This document shows, in pieces, positions 18,050 to 24,920 of a stretch of DNA of 64,000 bases; position 1 is the stretch's first letter; every line of letters begins with the position of its first letter. The stretch covers positions 44,394 through 108,393 of the forward strand of contig JAEWYW010000048.1 of assembly GCA_023458535.1 (NCBI GenBank), in the 5' to 3' direction. The notes beneath the pieces are model-generated. The model made no database searches. It saw nothing but the letters and a program-made list of their open reading frames with translations, and was not told the DNA's origin. The position numbers and the translations under genes were made by a program. Origin of the DNA: Bacteroidota bacterium (GTDB taxonomy: Bacteria > Bacteroidota > Bacteroidia > Flavobacteriales > Weeksellaceae).

Positions 18050-19409
18050 ATAGAAATTTTTTGATGATATTGAGTTTTCCTGTGGAATAGGGTGGATATT
18101 TAATATTGGGTTCTCCCCAATTGCTTTTTTTAAGAATGGATTTTTGATGTGAAAAAGTCTCAAAACTAAACTTTCCATGGTAATTTCCTACACCAGAGTT
18201 TCCAACCCCTCCAAAAGGCAGTCTATCATTCGTTAAATGCATTACCACATCATTAACGCAGCCGCCGCCAAAAGAAATATTGTTGCAAAATTCATTTATT
18301 TCTTCGGAATCACTGGAAAATAAATATGCCGAAAGTGGCTTTTCCTGTTGCTGTATTGATTCTAACGCTCCACCAAATGCTGAATATGTTAAGATGGGAA
18401 GAATAGGTCCGAAAATTTCTTCCTGCATAGCCTTTATATCCCAATTGGCTGGGTAAAGTAAGGTGGGTTCTATAAATAATTGATTAGGGATTGTTTTTCC
18501 ACCATAAATGATAAGCTCATTTTCAATTAGAGATTTCAGTCTATCAAAATTTTTTCTGTTGATAATTTTTGTATAATGATCGCTCTCGGGTTGATAGTTA
18601 TTGTTTTTTATTTGCTGGATGAGCATGTCAATCAATTCTTGAGCTATCGTGTCATCAACCAATAAATAATCGGGTGCCACACATGTTTGTCCTGCATTTA
18701 AAAATTTTCCCCAGACAATTCGTTTTGCAGCTACTTCCAAATCTGCTGATTTCGATACGATGCAAGGAGATTTCCCGCCCAATTCCAATGTAACAGGTGT
18801 TAAATGTTTGGCAGCAGCTTCATATACTATCTTACCGACTTTTGTGCTTCCAGTAAAGAATATTTTATCAAATCGCTGATTGAGGAGTTCCGTAGTTTCT
18901 TCTATACCTCCTTCCACCACTGCGAGATAATGAGGTTCAAAATTTTCATTAATTATTTCTGCGATGCAATTTGAAGTATGAATAGCCATTTCACTCGGTT
19001 TTATAATACAGGTGTTTCCTGCTGCCAAAGCTCCCACGGCTGGTAGAATAGAAAGTTGAATAGGATAATTCCAAGCACCAATCACTAAAATGTTGCCAAG
19101 TGGCTCATGGTATATCTTTGATTTTCCAGGAAAATTGACGAGATTTATACGAACAGATTTGGGCTTAGAGAGTTTATGAAGATTTTTTAAGAAATAATCA
19201 ATTTCAGTATAGATCATTGAAAGCTCAGTGGTAAAAGTATCAAATTCAGACTTGCCAAAATCCCTGTAAACGGCTTCGCTGAGATTTTTTTCATTCCGCT
19301 TTATAACTTCTTTCAACTTTTTTAATTGTTGCTTTCTGAAACCAATATCTTTTGTTTTGTGAGAATTGAAAAATTGTTTTTGCTGACGGAGAATATCACT
19401 CAATTGCAT
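18048..19409 (-). CDS. Aldehyde dehydrogenase family protein
   Basis: A 453-residue NAD(P)+-dependent aldehyde dehydrogenase. Seen: the substrate/cofactor motif GAWNYPIQLSILPAVGALAAGN, FFTGSTKVGK, TLELGGKSP with the general base Glu209, and GQTCVAPDY with the catalytic Cys243. The short length and the C-terminal hydrophobic/basic tail place it with the fatty-aldehyde/coniferyl-aldehyde (YwdH/AlkH-type) branch, which oxidises medium to long-chain aldehydes. The neighbour on the same strand is comF, 47 bases upstream. Substrate range is unproven. Confidence 0.9.
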   Translation of the reverse strand: MQLSDILRQQKQFFNSHKTKDIGFRKQQLKKLKEVIKRNEKNLSEAVYRDFGKSEFDTFTTELSMIYTEIDYFLKNLHKLSKPKSVRINLVNFPGKSKIYHEPLGNILVIGAWNYPIQLSILPAVGALAAGNTCIIKPSEMAIHTSNCIAEIINENFEPHYLAVVEGGIEETTELLNQRFDKIFFTGSTKVGKIVYEAAAKHLTPVTLELGGKSPCIVSKSADLEVAAKRIVWGKFLNAGQTCVAPDYLLVDDTIAQELIDMLIQQIKNNNYQPESDHYTKIINRKNFDRLKSLIENELIIYGGKTIPNQLFIEPTLLYPANWDIKAMQEEIFGPILPILTYSAFGGALESIQQQEKPLSAYLFSSDSEEINEFCNNISFGGGCVNDVVMHLTNDRLPFGGVGNSGVGNYHGKFSFETFSHQKSILKKSNWGEPNIKYPPYSTGKLNIIKKFL

Positions 19410-19456
19410 ATGAAGTTATTTTCTCAAAGATAAGCTATTGCAATCAATACCGACAA

Positions 19457-20113
19457 TTAGTCCATCGCCATTACCAAAATGCTCACTTTGTTGTTTTTCC
19501 CGGAATGGAGTATTTCCCAGGCAAGTGTAGAAATTGTATTTCCAGTTGTGTAAACATCGTCTATGAGTAAAAAATGCGTTTCATTATAGGTTTGTGTTAC
19601 CGAAAATAGATTCTGTGTTTGAGCTCTGTTTTGTTTATTTTTTAATGCTTGAGCCTTTGCGTAAAAGTTTCTTTGTAAATATTGATGATTGCAAGGAATA
19701 TTATAATGTTTTGAAAGGGTATTGGCGTATAGATGCAACTGATTATAACCTCGCTCTTTTTCTTTCTTAGGATGCAGCGGTACAGTTACAATCAAATCTG
19801 GCTTGTTACTTCTAAAAGTTAAATTCTCAATTGTCCAGTCGGCAAGTATTCTGCCTACTTTTTTTCTTTTTTTATATTTAAGTTGATGAATAATTTCCCG
19901 GCTTAAACTTTCCTTTTCAAAAACCATTAAAGCAAAAGCGTTTTCAATGGGAAAAAGCATATTGCATTTCTGCTTTAAGATGTTATTTTCATTGTAACCG
20001 AAATGACTGAAATGCACGTGTGAGAAACAGCTTTCACAAATAATTTCATTATGATCTATAATTATGTTGCAATGTAAACAACGATTAGGAAATAAAAGAT
20101 CAAATAAATTCAT
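19457..20113 (-). CDS. ComF family phosphoribosyltransferase-like protein
   Basis: A 218-residue ComF/GntX-type protein. Seen: an N-terminal zinc-finger pattern CLHCNIIIDHNEIICESC, and the phosphoribosyltransferase motif HFLLIDDVYTTGNT near the C-terminus, with FPIENAFALMVFEKESLSREIIHQLKYK between. ComF proteins support DNA uptake in competent bacteria, perhaps as a motor cofactor. I start at the ATG at 20111-20113 (MNLFDLLFPNRC). An in-frame extension to 20254 would run through a GC-rich hairpin and give an Arg-rich non-family sequence. No other competence gene is nearby. Confidence 0.85.
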   Translation of the reverse strand: MNLFDLLFPNRCLHCNIIIDHNEIICESCFSHVHFSHFGYNENNILKQKCNMLFPIENAFALMVFEKESLSREIIHQLKYKKRKKVGRILADWTIENLTFRSNKPDLIVTVPLHPKKEKERGYNQLHLYANTLSKHYNIPCNHQYLQRNFYAKAQALKNKQNRAQTQNLFSVTQTYNETHFLLIDDVYTTGNTISTLAWEILHSGKNNKVSILVMAMD

Positions 20114-20173
20114 GGCAGGTGTTTTCAATAGGAAGTTAATAAAAATTAATGGTAAATTAATTATTGTGTGAAT

Positions 20174-20218
20174 AAAATTTTGGTGGCGGCGGCTTCGCCG
20201 CCGCCACCAACGAATTTT
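20174..20218. repeat. GC-rich perfect hairpin in divergent intergenic region
   Basis: Arms at 20180-20193 (TTGGTGGCGGCGGC) and 20197-20210 are perfect reverse complements around TTC. AAAATT and AATTTT flank them and extend the dyad with an unpaired CG on one side. It lies between comF and queD, which diverge, so it is not placed as a terminator. Its composition is far richer in GC than the surroundings, like a REP-type element. Confidence 0.85.
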
Positions 20219-20287
20219 AATTAAAAAGAAACTTAACCAAACTCCTTCACCCAATAAACCTTACCCTGCATACTTTTAAAAAATACT

Positions 20288-20295
20288 TATCTTTG
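20288..20295 (+). promoter_or_regulatory. -7 box immediately before queD-like gene
   Basis: TATCTTTG matches TAnnTTTG and ends four bases before the ATG at 20300, which suggests a leaderless transcript. No clear TTG element is found at the proper spacing. Confidence 0.35.
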
Positions 20296-20299
20296 CAAG

Positions 20300-20743
20300 A
20301 TGATACGAGTTACCAAAATATTTACATTCGAAACCGCTCACGTTCTCTACAATTACGATGGAAAATGCAAAAATATGCATGGTCATTCCTACAAATTATT
20401 TGTTACTGTAAAGGGAAAGCCCATCAACAATTTAGAAAATCCTAAAAATGGGATGGTAGTAGATTTTGGTGATATCAAAAAAATTGTAAAGGAAGAAATT
20501 GTGGATATTTGGGATCATGCGGTTTTGGTGAATGCATTATCGCCACATCAGGAGCTGGGTGATAGTTTGGAGAAGCAGGGACACAAGGTTATCTATTGTA
20601 CATTTCAGCCTACTTGCGAAAATATGCTTTATGCTATTGCAGCGAAGATAAAAGCAAAACTTCCAGAGAATGTTTCTTTAGCCTATCTTAAACTTCATGA
20701 GACGGAAAACTCTTATGGAGAATGGTTCGCAGAAGATAACTAG
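20300..20743 (+). CDS. queD: 6-carboxytetrahydropterin synthase / PTPS family
   Basis: A 147-residue protein of the 6-pyruvoyl-tetrahydropterin synthase family. In bacteria the usual member is QueD, which makes 6-carboxy-tetrahydropterin on the way to queuosine. Seen: zinc ligands His14 (TFETAHVLY), His27 and His29 (MHGHS), and Cys23 in the CKNMHGH motif used as the catalytic residue. DFGDIKKIV, the DHAVLV stretch and the HETENSYGEWF C-terminus also match. No other queuosine gene is nearby. A true pterin (biopterin) synthase cannot be wholly excluded. LpxH follows on the same strand. Confidence 0.82.
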   Translation: MIRVTKIFTFETAHVLYNYDGKCKNMHGHSYKLFVTVKGKPINNLENPKNGMVVDFGDIKKIVKEEIVDIWDHAVLVNALSPHQELGDSLEKQGHKVIYCTFQPTCENMLYAIAAKIKAKLPENVSLAYLKLHETENSYGEWFAEDN

Positions 20744-20803
20744 AATTCAGTAAAATTCAATTATACTGTAACTAGAAATTTCAATTTTGAACTTGAAACT
20801 TCA

Positions 20804-21580
20804 ATGACAAATATTAATCTACAATCAGGGAAGAAAGCATATTTCGCCTCAGATCAGCATTTTGGCGCACCCAATCCTGCAGAAAGTAAAAAGCGGGAAG
20901 AAAAATTTATCCATTGGTTGGATATAATTAAAAAAGACGCTCAGGTTCTCTTTTTAATGGGTGATTTGTTTGATTTTTGGCATGAGTGGAAACATGTGGT
21001 TCCCAAAGGTTTTATTCGTGTTTTAGGAAAAATTGCGGAGTTGAAAGATTCGGGAATTGAAATTTACTTTTTTGTAGGAAACCACGATTTGTGGATGAAA
21101 AATTACTTTAAAGAAGAACTGGGAATTCCCGTTTACTTTGAAAAAAAATATTATGAAATTGGAGGTAAACATTTTCTCTTAGCGCATGGCGATGGTTTGG
21201 GTCCGGGAGATACAGGTTATAAGCGAATGAAGAAACTTTTCACCAATCCTTTGGCACAGTGGTTTTTTAAATGGCTGCATCCTGATATCGCGATGAGAAT
21301 TGCAATTTATATGTCCACTAAGAATAAAATGATTTCGGGTGAGGAGGATAAGCAATTTTTGGGTGAGGAAAAGGAGTTTTTAATCATCTATTCAAAAGAA
21401 AAATTAAAATCAGAAAATATTCAATATTTCATCTATGGCCACCGTCATTTGCCGATGGTTATTGATCTGAATATTAATGAAAAACACGCCCAACATATTA
21501 ATCTGGGCGACTGGATTTCTTATTTTACCTATGGCGTGTACGATGGAAATAAATTTGAATTGAAAACTTTCGAAGAATAA
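20804..21580 (+). CDS. lpxH: UDP-2,3-diacylglucosamine diphosphatase
   Basis: A 258-residue calcineurin-like phosphoesterase of the LpxH family, which hydrolyses UDP-2,3-diacylglucosamine to lipid X in lipid A synthesis at the inner membrane. Seen: the metal ligands and motifs SDQHFGAPN, GDLFDFWHEW, GNHDLW, AHGDGLGPGD and GHRHLP, in order. The wording of the first motif (DQHFG) is the Bacteroidota variant. The next gene starts three bases after the stop, so it heads a three-gene unit with a LuxE-like and an MmcB-like protein. Confidence 0.85.
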   Translation: MTNINLQSGKKAYFASDQHFGAPNPAESKKREEKFIHWLDIIKKDAQVLFLMGDLFDFWHEWKHVVPKGFIRVLGKIAELKDSGIEIYFFVGNHDLWMKNYFKEELGIPVYFEKKYYEIGGKHFLLAHGDGLGPGDTGYKRMKKLFTNPLAQWFFKWLHPDIAMRIAIYMSTKNKMISGEEDKQFLGEEKEFLIIYSKEKLKSENIQYFIYGHRHLPMVIDLNINEKHAQHINLGDWISYFTYGVYDGNKFELKTFEE

Positions 21581-21583
21581 AAA

Positions 21584-22594
21584 ATGAATATTTTCGATAT
21601 AAAAACGGAGGAGGATTTTAGAACAGCATGTATAGAAACATTTCGTCATCAGTATGAAAATGTGGAGGTATATCAGAAATTTGTAGATTATCTTAAAATT
21701 GATTCACAATCCGTACAACAAGTGCAAGACATTCCTTTTCTGCCCATCGAAATGTTTAAAAATCACCTTATATTAGATAAAAGACTAGCGACTAATCATT
21801 ATTTTCAAAGCTCGGGTACCACACAAACAACAAGATCAAAACATTGGATTGCAGATTTTAATTTGTATGAGCAAAGTATTTACAGAAGTTTTGAGCAATT
21901 TATAGGAAGACCTGAAGATTTTATTTTTCTGGGATTATTACCCAACTATTCCGAAAATCCACACTCCTCACTTATTTATATGATTGATTATTTAATGAAA
22001 AAATCCGACAAGCCAGAAAACGGATATTTTCTCTACAATCATCAGGATGTATTTGAATTATTACAAAAATTAGGCGATAAAAAAGTAATTCTGTTTGGAG
22101 TTTCATTTGCACTTTTAGACTTTTTGGATTCGTTGGATGTCTTACAGTTCAGCATTTCTCCTTCCCAGAGTCTTACTATTATAGAAACTGGCGGCATGAA
22201 AGGACGCAAAGAGGAAATGACAAAGGATGAACTTCTAAAAATCCTTCGAAAAGGCTTTAAAACAGATAGAATATTTTCTGAATATTCAATGACAGAACTG
22301 CTTTCACAGGCATACTCATTAGGTAATAATGAATATTTCTGTCCCAATTGGATGTGCGTGTTAATAAGAAATTTAGAGGATCCGTTCAGCTTTGAGAAAG
22401 AGGGAAAAACGGGTGCTGTTAATATCATAGACCTTGCCAATCAACATTCCTGTGCATTCATTGCCACTCAGGATTTGGGACGTTTTCATGTTTTAGAAAA
22501 AGAAAATTTGAACGACTTATATCACAATAAATTTCAAATTTTGGGAAGAATAGACCATTCCGATATTCGGGGTTGCAGCCTCTTGGTTTCTTAA
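21584..22594 (+). CDS. LuxE/PaaK-type acyl-activating enzyme
   Basis: A 336-residue protein of the LuxE acyl-protein synthetase family, a branch of the adenylate-forming (ANL) enzymes. Seen: the phosphate-binding motif QSSGTTQTTR (Ser76-Thr80), a TIIETGGMKGRKEEM motif of the acceptor region, FSEYSMTELLSQAY, and a C-terminal HVLEKENL/GRIDHSDIRG that holds the hinge. It has no luxCD partners and is not a luminescence gene; members occur with polysaccharide and lipid genes and may activate an acyl chain. It starts three bases after lpxH and ends nine before an MmcB-like gene. Confidence 0.75.
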   Translation: MNIFDIKTEEDFRTACIETFRHQYENVEVYQKFVDYLKIDSQSVQQVQDIPFLPIEMFKNHLILDKRLATNHYFQSSGTTQTTRSKHWIADFNLYEQSIYRSFEQFIGRPEDFIFLGLLPNYSENPHSSLIYMIDYLMKKSDKPENGYFLYNHQDVFELLQKLGDKKVILFGVSFALLDFLDSLDVLQFSISPSQSLTIIETGGMKGRKEEMTKDELLKILRKGFKTDRIFSEYSMTELLSQAYSLGNNEYFCPNWMCVLIRNLEDPFSFEKEGKTGAVNIIDLANQHSCAFIATQDLGRFHVLEKENLNDLYHNKFQILGRIDHSDIRGCSLLVS

Positions 22595-22603
22595 ATTTTT
22601 ATC

Positions 22604-23161
22604 ATGATCAAGATTGAAGAACTTATTCATGCTTACACCTCACAGTTTTGTGATTTTAATGAGCACCTCATTTTAACCAACCATTTTCATTACAATTGGG
22701 AAACGGATCTTTTGGTAGTTAATCAATCTGGCTTTTCGCATGAGATTGAAATTAAGTTCAGCAAGAATGATTTCAACAACGATTTTAAAAAATGTTTCGT
22801 ACACCCACAGACTGGTGAGAAGTGCTTAAAACATGATAAAATTACTTCAGGAGATTATATCTGCAATCATTTTAGCTTTTTATTGCCCATGGGCATGATC
22901 GATCATTCTAAAATTCCTGAACATTGTGGCATCATCGAGTTTTACCATAATGTGGACTCTTGGAAGACTGAATTTTACACCATCCGAAAACCCAAGACTA
23001 TACATCAGGATTCTTACTGGAAAATGGTGGATAAAGACCAATTTATGCGGATTTTAGCCCGTAATCTTCTCTTTAAAAAATTTCAATTAAAAGGTCAAAC
23101 CGAAGAATTGATATTTAAGAATTCATACTTCGAAGAGAATAAAAAAAAATCCCGACCATGA
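22604..23161 (+). CDS. MmcB-like putative PD-(D/E)XK nuclease
   Basis: A 185-residue protein I place, by motif, near the MmcB (DUF1052) branch of the PD-(D/E)XK nuclease fold. Seen: Asp35 in WETDLLVVN, then Glu49-Ile-Lys51 in HEIEIKFSKNDFNNDFKK, the D...ExK core followed by a basic helix, and DYICNHFSFLLP, which sits where MmcB has a DYxYFAVP strand. MmcB is a DNA-repair associated protein in Caulobacter. Here it ends an operon behind lpxH and a LuxE-like gene, nine bases after the latter, an unusual setting for DNA repair. Its last codons overlap a terminator read from the other strand. Fold assignment is inference. Confidence 0.5.
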   Translation: MIKIEELIHAYTSQFCDFNEHLILTNHFHYNWETDLLVVNQSGFSHEIEIKFSKNDFNNDFKKCFVHPQTGEKCLKHDKITSGDYICNHFSFLLPMGMIDHSKIPEHCGIIEFYHNVDSWKTEFYTIRKPKTIHQDSYWKMVDKDQFMRILARNLLFKKFQLKGQTEELIFKNSYFEENKKKSRP

Positions 23162-23171
23162 AAGTCGGAAT
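23141..23171 (-). terminator. aqpZ terminator overlapping the end of the MmcB-like gene
   Basis: On the minus strand AATTCCGAC and GTCGGGATT form a hairpin with one mismatch, then eight T residues follow. It terminates the aqpZ transcript. It reaches into the last codons of the convergent MmcB-like gene. Confidence 0.7.
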
Positions 23172-23197
23172 TTAGAATTATATAATAACTTCAGTTT

Positions 23198-23923
23198 TTA
23201 AGCGATTACTTCATCATCTGTTCTTTGTAACAAAAATTTATATATCAAACCTCCTACGGTACCTCCTAACAATGGCGCTACCCAGAACAACCAAAGCTGA
23301 TTTAAAGCTCCACCACCCACAAAAACAGCTTGCGATAAAGATCGTGCAGGATTCACAGATGTATTGGTTATAGGAATGGAAATTAAATGTATCAAAGTTA
23401 AACACAATCCAATGGCAATACCTGCGAACTTTCCATTGGCGAATCTATCCGTTGTACCCATTATTACGATTAAGAAAAACGCAGTAAGTAAAAACTCTGT
23501 GAGAAAAGCCGCTTGTAGGGAATAGCTTTTTCCGAAATAAACTGCAGAATCGTAAAAATTACTTGCAAAAGCTCCAGGCGAATCACCGCCCGTTCCTCCA
23601 TTAATAATATACAAAGCTCCAGCGGCGCCTAGTGCACCAAAACATTGCGCCACAACGTAAGGTATAAACTCTTTTCCCGAAAATCTACCTCCAGCCAATA
23701 GACCTATAGATACAGCAGGATTAAAATGTCCCCCAGAAATATGTCCTACTGCATACGCCATGGTGAGTACCGTAAGTCCGAAAGCCAATGCCACCCCTAA
23801 TAATAGAATCCCTATTTGTCCGTTAGAAGCAGGAGCTATCTGCGATGCGAAAATTGCACTTCCACATCCTCCAAATACCAGCCAAAATGTGCCGAAAAAC
23901 TCAGCGAATAGTTTTTTTGCCAT
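23198..23923 (-). CDS. aqpZ: Aquaporin Z
   Basis: A 241-residue water channel of the inner membrane with six transmembrane helices. Seen: the two NPA motifs, HFNPAVS (Asn68) and SVNPARS (Asn191), and the water-specific selectivity filter residues in the expected contexts: a phenylalanine in ALAFGLTV near 48, His179, Thr188 and Arg194, which match AqpZ rather than a glycerol facilitator. It is a single gene. A near-consensus -7 box (TAAATTTG on the minus strand) lies 24 bases upstream. Confidence 0.93.
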   Translation of the reverse strand: MAKKLFAEFFGTFWLVFGGCGSAIFASQIAPASNGQIGILLLGVALAFGLTVLTMAYAVGHISGGHFNPAVSIGLLAGGRFSGKEFIPYVVAQCFGALGAAGALYIINGGTGGDSPGAFASNFYDSAVYFGKSYSLQAAFLTEFLLTAFFLIVIMGTTDRFANGKFAGIAIGLCLTLIHLISIPITNTSVNPARSLSQAVFVGGGALNQLWLFWVAPLLGGTVGGLIYKFLLQRTDDEVIA

Positions 23924-23947
23924 AGTTTAATATTTTAAATGTTGTAT

Positions 23948-23955
23948 CAAATTTA
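23948..23955 (-). promoter_or_regulatory. Possible -7 box before aqpZ
   Basis: Read on the minus strand, TAAATTTG fits the TAnnTTTG consensus, 24 bases before the aqpZ ATG. The rest of the 256-base divergent gap shows nothing else I can support. Confidence 0.35.
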
Positions 23956-24179
23956 TAATATTTTTCAATTCATAAGTTAAACATAAATCTATTTTTTATT
24001 GATTCTAATGAAAAATATTCATCGAAATTTGTTGAGTTTCTGCATTTAGAACATAAAATTTATAATTCTTAAAACACAAAAATGTGCTCTCAATTAGCCA
24101 TAAAAAAGAATTTTTTAAATTTGCTTCTGTTAATGAATGGAAGATAGATTCTTGTTTTTCCCGTTTTTAATATTATTAG

Positions 24180-24794
24180 ATGAAAAAGGTTTTTTTAGTG
24201 TTTTTATATGTTGCTGGGCTACGTTTTGTCTCGGCTCAAAAATCAAAACTACCGTGTTACGACCTCAATGAAGTTATAAAAGTTCAGCCAACACCATTGT
24301 ACAAAGCACACATCGACGCTTCCAAAAGTTTTAATATTAAACTTCTTAAAAATACCTCCAACGTTACCAATCTTAATAATAAAGGAAAACTTGTTAAGGT
24401 AAAAACTAAGGGTAAAGGTTATAAAGTTCAAAAACTCACCCACAGCAGACCTTATTTGATGGTGAAAGCCAAAACCACGTTGGAAAAAATGGGGGCAAAA
24501 TTCAGTAAAGACAATAAGGGAAGTACTTTCACAGTATCTTCCATTACAAGAACATTAGAAGATCAGTGCAGACTGCGAAGAGTTAATTCTAATGCATCAT
24601 TGGGAATCAGTTCCCACAACTACGGCAATTCTTTCGATATTTCTTACATCCGTTTTAATGATGTGGTAAAATACAATCCCAAAATGGAAAAAGCATTGGA
24701 AAAAGTGCTAGAATATTACAGAAAAGCGGGTCGTATTTACTACATCAAAGAAAAGGAACAAAGCTGCTATCATATTACGGTGCGTAATTATTAG
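24180..24794 (+). CDS. Secreted M15-like peptidase domain protein (DUF5715)
   Basis: A 204-residue protein with a signal peptide (1-19, ending VSA). The C-terminal half carries an M15/VanX-type zinc peptidase pattern: TVSSITRTLEDQ, then SSHNYGNSFDIS with His146 and Asp153, and CYHITV with His198, giving a His/Asp/His set for one zinc. This fits the DUF5715 family, probable D-Ala-D-Ala-type carboxypeptidases or murein endopeptidases in the periplasm. The family is not well characterised. It has its own unit 126 bases before an ABC-F gene. Confidence 0.7.
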   Translation: MKKVFLVFLYVAGLRFVSAQKSKLPCYDLNEVIKVQPTPLYKAHIDASKSFNIKLLKNTSNVTNLNNKGKLVKVKTKGKGYKVQKLTHSRPYLMVKAKTTLEKMGAKFSKDNKGSTFTVSSITRTLEDQCRLRRVNSNASLGISSHNYGNSFDISYIRFNDVVKYNPKMEKALEKVLEYYRKAGRIYYIKEKEQSCYHITVRNY

Positions 24795-24878
24795 TCCACT
24801 AGGTATCTCGCCAATACTCATTCAAATTTTTGAAATACTTGCTACTTTTAGCATAAGGTATACTCCGAATAAATTCCG

Positions 24879-24886
24879 TATTTTTG
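24879..24886 (+). promoter_or_regulatory. -7 box before ABC-F gene
   Basis: TATTTTTG followed by CA matches TAnnTTTG, 34 bases before the ATG at 24921. No TTG is found at the proper spacing. Confidence 0.35.
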
Positions 24887-24920
24887 CACCCGAAAAATTC
24901 ATTCATTTTAATTACACATT

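Noticed and set aside
20180..20210. Reading the GC-rich hairpin as a terminator
   Set aside because: It is between divergent genes with no run of T after it in either direction that would fit an upstream gene.
20114..20254. Extending comF upstream to 20254
   Set aside because: The added 47 residues include a stretch of arginines encoded by the hairpin and do not fit ComF. The ATG at 20113 gives the family start.
22042..22440. A 132-codon open frame antisense to the LuxE-like gene
   Set aside because: It is inside a better supported gene on the other strand and has no start context or family motif.
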